This document shows positions 1-5,123 of a stretch of 5,123 bases of DNA, piece by piece. Position 1 is the stretch's first letter. Each line of letters begins with the position of its first letter. This DNA comes from Chloroflexota bacterium (GTDB taxonomy: Bacteria; Chloroflexota; Anaerolineae; Anaerolineales; Villigracilaceae): positions 1-5,123 of the forward strand of contig JAKANW010000286.1 in NCBI GenBank assembly GCA_021823555.1. Direction: 5' to 3'. A program made the position numbers and the translations under genes. The notes below the pieces were generated by a model. It was not told the origin of the DNA. It was given only the letters and a program-made list of their open reading frames with translations, and searched no databases.

Positions 1-597
1 AAATTGCTGCCCAACTTCACTTGGTGGGTGAACCGCAAGGACATCGAAGGAAACAACCTCTTCGGCGGCGGCTTCCTCGGTCTGGACAACATCGGCGTCT
101 TCGACCGCTCGCAACCGCTGCCGGCCGGCGGACGACTCGAACAAGCCGACGGCACCGCGTGGATGGCCTTCTTCTGCTCGACGATGCTGGCCATTGCGCT
201 GGAGTTGGCCGCGGAAGACTCCAGTTACGAAGACATTGCCTCGAAGTTCTTCGAGCACTTCGTCGCGATTGCCGACGCGATGAACACGCTCGGCGGCAGC
301 GGCCTGTGGGATGAGCACGATGGCTTCTACTACGACCAACTCAAAATGGGGGGGAGCGGTCAACCGCTCCGGATTCGATCCGTCGTCGGGATCATCCCGC
401 TCTTCGCGGTCGAGATCCTTGACCAGCACACGCTCGACCGATTGCCCGGCTTCAAGAAACGGATGAACTGGTTTCTGAAGAACCGCCAAGACCTCTCTCG
501 CCAGATCACGATTTGCGAACGGGACCACTCGCACGCTGACGAGTCACCCGATCGACTGCTGTTGGCAATCCCGTCGCGCGAACGCTTGCAGCGCGTC
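1..597 (+). pseudogene. Truncated GH63/MGH1-like glucosidase fragment (no start, no C-terminus)
   Basis: This is the glucosidase half of the hybrid frame. Recognisable family stretches are [30 protein letters not shown] (21-36), [13 protein letters not shown] (45-57) and [14 protein letters not shown] (100-113), followed by a run near [15 protein letters not shown] (184-198). These match large bacterial glucosidases with an (alpha/alpha)6 barrel related to GH63. By analogy with the GLDD/GWDN motif of GH63 enzymes, D28 is the likely general acid (inference). The family's catalytic base lies in the C-terminal part, which is replaced here by the ATPase, so the fragment cannot be an active enzyme. 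Codon use differs from the rest: 12 of 13 Phe codons are TTC. The exact end is uncertain by some 15 bases. It could come from a different genome than the rest of the window. Confidence 0.75.
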
Positions 598-1533
598 TTC
601 AAGACCCATACCGGGGTATTCAAACGCACAGCCAAGGAAGTGATGGCCGTGGAAGATATTTCCTTTGAGATCGGGGAAGGCGAACTCTTCGGTCTGCTCG
701 GACCGAACGGCGCCGGCAAGACGACCACCGTCAAGATGCTGACCACGCTTCTCATCCCGACCTCAGGGTCTGCCACCGTTAAGGGGTTTGACGTGGTCAA
801 ACAGGCGCCCGAAGTGCGCAAACACATTGGTTTCATCTTCGGCGGTGAGCGCGGTTTGTACTGGCGGCTTTCCGGCATTGACAACCTGCGTTATTTTGCC
901 AGCCTGTATAGCGTGGACCCGGACGTCTCGAAGAAACGCATCCCTTATTTACTGGATATGGTCGGGCTGAACGGGCGCGGCGATGAATACGTGGGAGGCT
1001 ACTCGCGCGGCATGAAGCAGCGCCTGCACGTTGCCCGCACTTTACTGCACGATCCGGCTGTACTGTTCCTGGATGAGCCGACCATTGGCCTGGACCCGGT
1101 TGGGGCGCGTGAGTTCCGCAATGTGATTCTCAACCTGCAATCCGAGCGGAAAACCATCCTGCTCACCACACACTACATGTTCGAAGCGGACGCGCTTTGC
1201 GACCGCATTGCCGTCATCAATCATGGCAAGATCGTCGCACTGGATACACCCGGTGAGTTGAAGAAGCATGTTTCAGACTTGTCGGTGGTTGAAGTTGAAA
1301 CATTTGGCGCGCCTCCTGATGTGGTCACGAAGTTGCGCGCCCTGCCTTTTGTGAATTCACTTTCCATTGAAGACAATGAACAAAGGCAAATGCTTCTCAT
1401 CCAAACGCAGCGCGGCGCTGAAGCGGTACCGGATCTGATGGCTGCCCTCGACGGTCAAAGATTGGGCCGCGTGATCGTCCGCGAGCCAACGTTGGAGGAT
1501 GCATACGTGCGGCTGGTCGGAGGTGACGTATGA
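1..1533 (+). CDS. Hybrid ORF: GH63-like glucosidase fragment fused to ABC-2 exporter ATP-binding subunit (5' partial)
   Basis: The frame is open from the window edge (codon 1-3 is Lys), so the TTG at 4 is not a real start. Numbering from that TTG, residues 1 to about 197 are glucosidase-like and about 198 to 509 are an ABC ATPase of the multidrug/lipid exporter (DrrA/NatA-like) type. The ATPase has Walker [10 protein letters not shown] (233-241), signature YSRGM (333-337) in place of LSGGQ, Walker B VLFLDEPT (353-360), D-loop GLDP (362-365), switch histidine H390 in TTH, and a C-terminal regulatory region ending in the usual [11 protein letters not shown]. It should hydrolyse ATP in the cytoplasm to drive the two permeases encoded immediately downstream; its TGA overlaps the first permease ATG. 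Only about 10 residues of the usual ATPase N-terminus are missing. ATPase identity is very secure. The joined N-terminus is probably an artefact or rearrangement. Confidence 0.9.
   Translation, partial: KLLPNFTWWVNRKDIEGNNLFGGGFLGLDNIGVFDRSQPLPAGGRLEQADGTAWMAFFCSTMLAIALELAAEDSSYEDIASKFFEHFVAIADAMNTLGGSGLWDEHDGFYYDQLKMGGSGQPLRIRSVVGIIPLFAVEILDQHTLDRLPGFKKRMNWFLKNRQDLSRQITICERDHSHADESPDRLLLAIPSRERLQRVFKTHTGVFKRTAKEVMAVEDISFEIGEGELFGLLGPNGAGKTTTVKMLTTLLIPTSGSATVKGFDVVKQAPEVRKHIGFIFGGERGLYWRLSGIDNLRYFASLYSVDPDVSKKRIPYLLDMVGLNGRGDEYVGGYSRGMKQRLHVARTLLHDPAVLFLDEPTIGLDPVGAREFRNVILNLQSERKTILLTTHYMFEADALCDRIAVINHGKIVALDTPGELKKHVSDLSVVEVETFGAPPDVVTKLRALPFVNSLSIEDNEQRQMLLIQTQRGAEAVPDLMAALDGQRLGRVIVREPTLEDAYVRLVGGDV
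580..610 (+). other. Chimeric junction between glucosidase and ABC ATPase
   Basis: Homology style changes within a few codons here. [15 protein letters not shown] is glucosidase-like, and [24 protein letters not shown] is a normal beginning of an ABC-2 ATPase after its first strand. The shared element is Arg-Val-Phe/Leu-Lys (codons near 592-603), found both in the glucosidase run and in the typical L-R-K-V-F-K start of these ATPases, so a short sequence similarity probably mediated the join. No inverted repeat, target duplication or transposase remnant is visible around it. An assembly or amplification chimera is the simplest reading; a genuine illegitimate recombination remains possible. Confidence 0.7.
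1519..1533 (+). promoter_or_regulatory. Strong Shine-Dalgarno and ATGA start/stop overlap
   Basis: GGAGGTGA at 1519-1526 lies inside the last codons of the ATPase. The permease ATG at 1530-1532 overlaps the ATPase TGA at 1531-1533. This fixes the permease start and implies translational coupling, giving linked synthesis of ATPase and permease. Confidence 0.85.
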
Positions 1534-2327
1534 ACGTTCGGACCTTGCTCAAATATTGGCGCACGATCCTGATCGTGGCCGAGATGACCATCCGCCAGCA
1601 GTTGATGGATGGCTTTATCATCTTCACGATCCTCTTTCAGCCGATCATCATTGCCCTGCTGGCCCTGTGGATGTTGAAGAGCAAAGGCCCCGATTATGCC
1701 ATCTTCGTAGTCGTCGGTTCCGGTTTGACGGGATTATGGTCGAGCCTGCTCTTTATCTCTGGCAACAGCATCAACGCCGAGCGCTGGAGCGGCACGCTGG
1801 AGTCGCTGGTGGCCATTCCCACGCCGTTCGAGGTGATCGTTTTCGGAAAGAACCTGGCTAATGTGATCCAATCCCTGATTTCAATGGTCATAGGGTATAT
1901 CATAGCGGCCTGGTTTTTTGGTTACTCGCTCACGATTGCCCAGCCGCTATGGTTCGTTGCCTCTCTCCTGTTAAGCGTGTTCGCTTTTATCAGCTTCGGT
2001 TTGGTCATTGCCCCCATCTTCGTGATGAACCCTGGCGTACGCGCCTGGCAGAATGCAATGGAATTTCCCATTTATGTGCTGGGCGGATTTCTCTTCCCGA
2101 TCGCGCTCCTGCCCGGGTGGACGACCCCGCTCTCCTATCTGTTGCCACCTTATTGGGCTGCTGTCGCTCTGCACGGGACAACGACGGTCGGGACGCCGTT
2201 CAACCAAACCCTCTTCGCCTGGGGCATGATGGTGCTGTTCTCGTTGATTGATTTGCTGGTTGCATCGCGGCTGTTTAAGTTGATGCTTTATAAAGCGCGC
2301 GCCGACGCAACCCTCGGTATGGAGTAA
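1530..2327 (+). CDS. ABC-2 type transporter permease (first subunit)
   Basis: A 265-residue integral membrane protein, the usual length for an ABC-2 permease of the DrrB/NatB type. About six hydrophobic segments are seen, near residues 29-49, 56-78, 108-130, 138-163, 176-195 and 228-248. Between the second and third lies [16 protein letters not shown] (84-99), the conserved E-x-x-x-GTLE-x-L amphipathic stretch after the second helix that contacts the ATPase. The N-terminus ([19 protein letters not shown]) is the typical amphipathic lead-in helix. It overlaps the ATPase gene by 4 nt and is 6 nt from a second permease, so it most likely forms half of a heterodimeric export channel in the cytoplasmic membrane. 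Substrate is not deducible; drugs, lipids or glycans are the usual cargo of this family. Confidence 0.93.
   Translation: MNVRTLLKYWRTILIVAEMTIRQQLMDGFIIFTILFQPIIIALLALWMLKSKGPDYAIFVVVGSGLTGLWSSLLFISGNSINAERWSGTLESLVAIPTPFEVIVFGKNLANVIQSLISMVIGYIIAAWFFGYSLTIAQPLWFVASLLLSVFAFISFGLVIAPIFVMNPGVRAWQNAMEFPIYVLGGFLFPIALLPGWTTPLSYLLPPYWAAVALHGTTTVGTPFNQTLFAWGMMVLFSLIDLLVASRLFKLMLYKARADATLGME
2321..2324 (+). promoter_or_regulatory. Ribosome binding site of second permease
   Basis: GGAG overlaps the end of the first permease gene (Glu codon and the T of its stop), 9 nt before the ATG at 2334. It supports this start and reinitiation after the first permease. Confidence 0.6.
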
Positions 2328-2333
2328 CCTTTT

Positions 2334-3134
2334 ATGCGTACCCTCTCCAATAACCTGCGCCTGTTCTGGCAGGGAACCATATTATCTTATGTGGCGCTCT
2401 TTCATTGGCTGCGGCCTGCCCAATATGCCGCATCCAAACTGATCATGCCGCTGGCGCAGATGTTTTTCTTTGTATTTCTGGGGACCTTTGCCACCAGCCG
2501 GGACAATGCGGCCTTTTACATTATCGGGAACGCCATCCAGATTACAGCGGTAAGCGGTATCTTCGGCGTGACGATGAGCGTGGGCGGCGAGCGCGAGACC
2601 GGCACTTTGCCGTATCTATTTGGAACGCCTGCCAACCGCCTGGTGACCTTCTTTGGCCGCGCCTTCATGCACGTCCTGGATGGAATGCTGGGTGTGGTGA
2701 TCGCTTTCGTATGGGGTGTGGTGCTGCTTGGCCTGAACCTTTCCCATACCAATCTGGCGGCTCTCATGCTGACCATCGCAGTCACAACCTTGAGCACCTG
2801 CGGCCTGGGATTGCTGTTGGGCTGTTTGAGCCTCATCACGGTCAATGTGATGTTCGTCAATAATTTCGTTTACTTCCTGCTGCTGATCTTCTCTGGCGCC
2901 AATGTGCCCATTGCCGAGTTGCCTGCCTGGATGCAGGTTGTCTCCTATTCACTCCCGTTGACGCGGGGTATTGCGGCAGCTCGTCAACTTATTGCTGGGG
3001 CAGGGTTGGTACAGGTCGCGCCGTTGCTGTGGCAGGAATTGGGAATTGGCCTGTTTTATGGCGTATTAGGGTACGCCCTGTTTTCCTGGTTCGAGGTAGA
3101 GGCCAAACGTCGCGGAACGCTGGAAGTATTCTAG
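2334..3134 (+). CDS. ABC-2 type transporter permease (second subunit)
   Basis: A 266-residue membrane protein with about six hydrophobic segments (near 34-53, 59-82, 112-133, 140-168, 172-191 and 235-254). It has its own coupling stretch GGERETGTLPYLFGTP (84-99), at the same position as in the preceding permease, so the two are diverged paralogues forming one channel. Its ATG follows the first permease's TAA by 6 nt, with GGAG at 2321-2324 as the ribosome binding site. The Pro-rich loop VPIAELPAWM (191-200) before the last hydrophobic region is typical of ABC-2 permeases. It ends at TAG, followed 7 nt later by a hairpin terminator, so it is the last gene of the exporter operon. Confidence 0.93.
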   Translation: MRTLSNNLRLFWQGTILSYVALFHWLRPAQYAASKLIMPLAQMFFFVFLGTFATSRDNAAFYIIGNAIQITAVSGIFGVTMSVGGERETGTLPYLFGTPANRLVTFFGRAFMHVLDGMLGVVIAFVWGVVLLGLNLSHTNLAALMLTIAVTTLSTCGLGLLLGCLSLITVNVMFVNNFVYFLLLIFSGANVPIAELPAWMQVVSYSLPLTRGIAAARQLIAGAGLVQVAPLLWQELGIGLFYGVLGYALFSWFEVEAKRRGTLEVF

Positions 3135-3141
3135 AGAATCA

Positions 3142-3173
3142 AAAGACCGGTTTCATTCCTGGAACCGGTCTTT
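3142..3173. terminator. Bidirectional intrinsic terminator hairpin
   Basis: Perfect 11-bp inverted repeat: AAAGACCGGTT (3142-3152) pairs with AACCGGTCTTT (3163-3173) around a 10-nt loop. The stem begins 7 nt after the permease TAG and ends 23 nt before the stop of the convergent STAS-like gene. A/T runs at both stem ends give short U tracts in either direction (UUU on plus, UUUU on minus), so it probably serves both operons. The U tracts are short, so efficiency is uncertain. Confidence 0.8.
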
Positions 3174-3196
3174 CTGACTCAACTTTGGGCTTCACT

Positions 3197-3559
3197 TCAA
3201 TCACGAACCAGCCATTCCTTGGCATCCAACTCGTTATCAAAATACATCAAAGACTGGCCTGTGATCCTGGTGAGCATATCACCCAGCGTACGCTTGATGC
3301 CTGTTACACCTAAAACAGCGGTCTTGTGGACATGGTCCTTGGTACGCGCGGAAGCTGTGTTCATGACCGAAATCAGATCGCCTCCGACTTGCGTGTCCCG
3401 CAAATCGGTCAACACCAGGACCGAATCCTTGGGTTGGCTAACAACGATCTCCTGCACTTCCACCAGTTCTGCTTTCACAGCCGCGCTGTTGTAGAACAGG
3501 CCGGAAAAATCCTGGTAGAAAATCTTTTTGTCCTTGTATTCGATCCATTTCGAGCGCAT
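3197..3559 (-). CDS. SpoIIAA/STAS-like small protein
   Basis: A 120-residue soluble protein without signal peptide or membrane segment. Its pattern, KWIEYKDKKIFYQDFSGL near the start, PKDSVLVLTDLRDT (43-56), HKTAVLGVTGIKRTLGDML (78-96) and FDNELDAKEWL (107-117), resembles SpoIIAA-like/STAS-superfamily domains: alternating strands and helices, ending in the D-x-x-x-x-A-x-x-WL helix. Members of this fold act as anti-anti-sigma factors or bind small hydrophobic ligands; many single-domain versions have no known role. The ATG at 3559 is chosen over upstream in-frame starts (to 3628) because those lie inside the preceding gene. It starts 2 nt after that gene's TAA, with GGAAAGAAG in the preceding 3' end as ribosome binding site. 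The tight spacing implies the two products are co-expressed. Confidence 0.75.
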   Translation of the reverse strand: MRSKWIEYKDKKIFYQDFSGLFYNSAAVKAELVEVQEIVVSQPKDSVLVLTDLRDTQVGGDLISVMNTASARTKDHVHKTAVLGVTGIKRTLGDMLTRITGQSLMYFDNELDAKEWLVRD

Positions 3560-3561
3560 GG

Positions 3562-3975
3562 TTACTTCTTTCCGCGCTTCTCGAGGTAAAGCGCCAGGCC
3601 GGTAGCGGTCGCACCGAGGCCTTCCCATAATCCAACTCCGAAGAATCGCGCTGGAGCAAGACCGGTCAGTATTACTATGGTGAATACAGTGAAAGTAACG
3701 AAACGAAATGGAACTGTCCAGACATAGAATTGCTTCAAGTCGTTCAAGGAAGCCAATATGTAATAAACACCCATGTTGAAAGAGGCCATGGACGAAGCGA
3801 TCATAAAGACAAGGGTGTAATCCCCGGCGACGCGCTGGGCGCGGTCAATCACAGTAAAGCCAAGCAGGCCGAGTAGAATTTCGGGGCGGATCAGGCCAAC
3901 CAGTCCGAGCAGGAATGCCAGTGCACCGAAGATAAACATGGTCCAACCAGAGGCGTCTCGTATTTTCTTAAACAT
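3562..3975 (-). CDS. Small four-helix membrane protein of unknown function
   Basis: A 137-residue protein I cannot assign to a named family. Four hydrophobic segments are seen near residues 11-29, 52-76, 84-106 and 110-131, with a basic N-terminus (MFKKIR) and basic tail (EKRGKK). The ATG at 3975 is preferred over an in-frame TTG at 3999: AAGGA sits 6 nt before the ATG, and the only good -10 box would start transcripts near 3995, downstream of that TTG. It is first in a two-gene operon with the STAS-like gene. Membrane location is inferred from hydrophobicity alone. Confidence 0.75.
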   Translation of the reverse strand: MFKKIRDASGWTMFIFGALAFLLGLVGLIRPEILLGLLGFTVIDRAQRVAGDYTLVFMIASSMASFNMGVYYILASLNDLKQFYVWTVPFRFVTFTVFTIVILTGLAPARFFGVGLWEGLGATATGLALYLEKRGKK

Positions 3976-3981
3976 AACCTG

Positions 3982-3986
3982 TCCTT
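3982..3986 (-). promoter_or_regulatory. Ribosome binding site of the membrane protein gene
   Basis: AAGGA read on the minus strand, 6 nt before the ATG at 3975. It decides this start over the upstream TTG. Confidence 0.6.
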
Positions 3987-4001
3987 GAATGAGATGCAAT
4001 G

Positions 4002-4007
4002 ATTATA
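4002..4007 (-). promoter_or_regulatory. Predicted -10 box of the membrane protein/STAS operon
   Basis: Consensus TATAAT on the minus strand (ATTATA on plus), about 27 nt before the ATG at 3975. No clear -35 hexamer is found at 16-18 bp spacing, so this is a moderate prediction. The expected start site near 3995 leaves a leader of about 20 nt that includes the ribosome binding site. Confidence 0.5.
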
Positions 4008-4066
4008 CACGTAAAAAATGTCTTCGCGATGGCGTTTGTATGCAGGGAAATTTCCTCCAGAAACAG

Positions 4067-4072
4067 TATAAT
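4067..4072 (+). promoter_or_regulatory. Predicted -10 box of the DUF1697 gene
   Basis: Consensus TATAAT, 23 nt before the ATG at 4096. No good -35 is seen at normal spacing (the TTGTAT at 4036-4041 is too far away). A start near 4079 would leave a leader of about 17 nt containing AGAAAGG. It sits back to back with the minus-strand -10 box in the same 120-bp intergenic region. Confidence 0.5.
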
Positions 4073-4080
4073 CTCGGCCC

Positions 4081-4087
4081 AGAAAGG
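4081..4087 (+). promoter_or_regulatory. Ribosome binding site of the DUF1697 gene
   Basis: AGAAAGG ends 8 nt before the ATG at 4096, an ordinary spacing that supports this start codon. Confidence 0.55.
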
Positions 4088-4095
4088 TCAATCCA

Positions 4096-4641
4096 ATGCT
4101 ACGATACATCACATTCCTTCGAGCTATAAATGTCGGCGGGCACACCGTTAAGATGGATACTCTGCGTCAACTCTTTGAGTCCTTTGGTCTTTCCAATGTA
4201 GAGACCTTTATTGCCAGTGGCAATGTCGTATTCGAGACAGCCTCAAGGAATACTGCGGCGCTGGAAAAGAAGATCGCGGTTGGACTGCGCGATGCGCTGG
4301 GTTATGAGGTTGCCACCTTCATCAGAACAGAAGCGGAACTGGCCAGCCTCGCGAGCTACAGGCCTTTCCCACAACTTGCTCTCGATAAAGCTGCAGCGCT
4401 CAATATAGCGTTTCTGGCCGAAGCGCTGGACGAGGCTTCAAAGCAAAAACTGATGGCTTTGAAAACCGGGATTGATGACTTTGCTGTGCATGAACGGGAG
4501 ATTTACTGGCTGTGTTTCAAGAAGCAAAGCGAATCCACCTTTTCCAATGTAGTCCTTGAGAAAACCATTGGCAGTCAGTCAACCCTGCGTGGAATCAGCA
4601 CAATTAAAAAGATGGCGGGAAAATATACTTCGTCTGATTGA
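4096..4641 (+). CDS. DUF1697 family protein
   Basis: A 181-residue soluble protein, full length for DUF1697. The N-terminus YITFLRAINVGGHTVKM (4-20), then L-x-x-L-F-E-S-F-G-L and VETFIASGNVVFE (35-47), are the family's hallmark (LLRGINVGG and T-Y-I-x-SGNVVF). The middle section, with a helix followed by a FIRTEAEL segment (75-82), also fits. The C-terminal motif normally near T-x-R-N-x-x-T is weaker here, reading STLRGISTIKKMA (162-174). The family is widespread in bacteria with no established biochemical role. The gene stands alone: it diverges from the membrane protein operon and converges with the MBL gene, 14 nt from its stop, with no obvious terminator between them. Confidence 0.93.
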   Translation: MLRYITFLRAINVGGHTVKMDTLRQLFESFGLSNVETFIASGNVVFETASRNTAALEKKIAVGLRDALGYEVATFIRTEAELASLASYRPFPQLALDKAAALNIAFLAEALDEASKQKLMALKTGIDDFAVHEREIYWLCFKKQSESTFSNVVLEKTIGSQSTLRGISTIKKMAGKYTSSD

Positions 4642-4655
4642 CACCCAGCTTGTTT

Positions 4656-5123
4656 CTATTTGCTGCTGTTACCTCCTAGATAGGAAAGCACCAAATGCCG
4701 CCGCGCGAAATTCCCCAGGGTGATCATCTCTATGAACATGGGCTTCCCGCACAAGGCGCGGACAATGGCATCCACATCCCAGCCCTTGTGGTGTAGATCG
4801 AGCACCTTATCTCCAAACTCTTCCAGATACACGATCTTTGATGCGAGTTCCTCCTTTGGATTCTCACGAACTCGTGCACTGCCGGGAAACATCGCAGTGG
4901 AGGGCAGTGCAGCAATCCGTTTCAGCGAGGCGATGATCTGCCAGATGTCGTACCTCTCACGCAAGGCGCGTTCCTGTCCGCCGACAAACAGGTCGCCGGT
5001 GAACAGCCAGCCTCGTTCGGGCGCGTAGAGACAGAGGTGGTCTGGACTGTGACCGGGCGTGTAGAGCACCTGCAAGCGGAAGTTTTCCGTTTCGATCCAT
5101 GCCTCGTCCGATATCGAGTGCGC
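4656..5123 (-). CDS. MBL-fold metallo-hydrolase, C-terminal part (5' end beyond window)
   Basis: The frame is open to the right edge (155 codons), so the TTG at 5075 inside it is not a start. Numbering from the first complete codon at the edge, YTPGHSPDHL (21-30) gives the metal-binding histidine H25, and LFTGDLFVGG (40-49) gives the bridging aspartate D44, both typical of metallo-beta-lactamase-fold hydrolases. The N-terminal HxHxDH motif must lie outside the window. Residues 79-86 read FPGSARVR where the superfamily usually has PGHG, so the last histidine ligand is absent. The C-terminal helical tail (about 88-150; KEELASKIVYLEEF, HHKGWDVDAIVRALCG) resembles the winged-helix-like extension found in many MBL proteins. 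Substrate is unknown. It ends at TAG, 14 nt from the convergent DUF1697 gene. Confidence 0.9.
   Translation of the reverse strand, partial: AHSISDEAWIETENFRLQVLYTPGHSPDHLCLYAPERGWLFTGDLFVGGQERALRERYDIWQIIASLKRIAALPSTAMFPGSARVRENPKEELASKIVYLEEFGDKVLDLHHKGWDVDAIVRALCGKPMFIEMITLGNFARRHLVLSYLGGNSSK

Noticed and set aside
360..884. 174-residue open frame on the minus strand opposite the junction
   Set aside because: It is antisense to both the glucosidase and ATPase regions. Its [14 protein letters not shown] stretch is the well-known mirror of an ABC Walker A region, and no ribosome binding site or family match is seen.
643..1533. ATG at 643 as the true start of a stand-alone ABC ATPase
   Set aside because: Family-like ATPase sequence ([16 protein letters not shown]) already lies upstream of it in the same frame, and no Shine-Dalgarno site precedes this ATG. 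Starting here would remove part of the first strand of the fold.
3560..3628. N-terminal extension of the STAS-like protein from upstream in-frame starts
   Set aside because: The extra residues (GRPRCDRYRPGALPREARKE) read through the end of the preceding membrane protein gene in another frame and do not resemble the family. The ATG at 3559 has a good ribosome binding site.
3976..3999. TTG at 3999 as start of the membrane protein
   Set aside because: It is a weaker codon with no clear ribosome binding site and lies upstream of the transcription start expected from the -10 box. The ATG at 3975 has AAGGA at 6-nt spacing.
4670..4678. Strong Shine-Dalgarno-like TAGGAGGTA on the minus strand near the end of the MBL gene
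   Set aside because: It lies within coding sequence and no start codon follows at a usable distance before the stop at 4656, so it looks like chance.
1..5123. CRISPR array, tRNA/rRNA, transposon ends or a retron-like element
   Set aside because: Reading both strands by eye, I saw no direct-repeat series, cloverleaf, transposase or reverse transcriptase motifs. Apart from short intergenic gaps, the window is filled by the genes listed.

Overview
The window is bacterial, with dense genes, Shine-Dalgarno sites, a start/stop overlap and a simple hairpin terminator. From about position 600 rightward, the protein styles (ABC-2 exporter, SpoIIAA-like STAS protein, DUF1697, MBL hydrolase) and moderate GC suggest an environmental lineage such as Chloroflexota/Anaerolineae. 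That is an impression from memory, not a search result. The first ~590 bases look different: they encode a piece of a GH63/MGH1-like glucosidase with strongly C-ending codons, a family I associate with Planctomycetota and other environmental phyla.

Layout. (1) Positions 1-1533 form one open frame, entering from the left edge, that joins an internal glucosidase fragment (to about 597) to an ABC-2 type ATPase lacking only its first few residues. The switch is abrupt, in frame, and falls where the two families have locally similar sequence. I read it as a chimeric junction (assembly/amplification artefact, or less likely a real rearrangement), not a functional fusion enzyme. (2) The ATPase is followed by two ABC-2 permeases (1530-2327 and 2334-3134), translationally coupled, giving a complete three-gene exporter of unknown substrate. 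(3) A perfect 11-bp hairpin (3142-3173) lies between convergent genes and probably stops transcription from both sides. (4) On the minus strand, a four-helix membrane protein (3975-3562) is followed after 2 nt by a SpoIIAA/STAS-like protein (3559-3197). (5) A 120-bp divergent intergenic region carries a consensus -10 box on each strand. (6) A DUF1697 protein (4096-4641, plus) faces the C-terminal part of a metallo-beta-lactamase-fold hydrolase (minus), which runs off the right edge.

How they work together. Only the ATPase/permease trio and the membrane protein/STAS pair look like functional units. The first should be a homodimeric ATPase on a heterodimeric membrane channel exporting a drug, lipid or polysaccharide-type substrate. 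The second may be a small membrane-associated module of unknown role. I see no tRNA, rRNA, CRISPR array, transposase or inverted-repeat element. The most notable observations are the glucosidase-ATPase junction, the missing canonical Q-loop glutamine in the ATPase, and the absent last zinc-ligand histidine in the MBL protein. I found no convincing new system.
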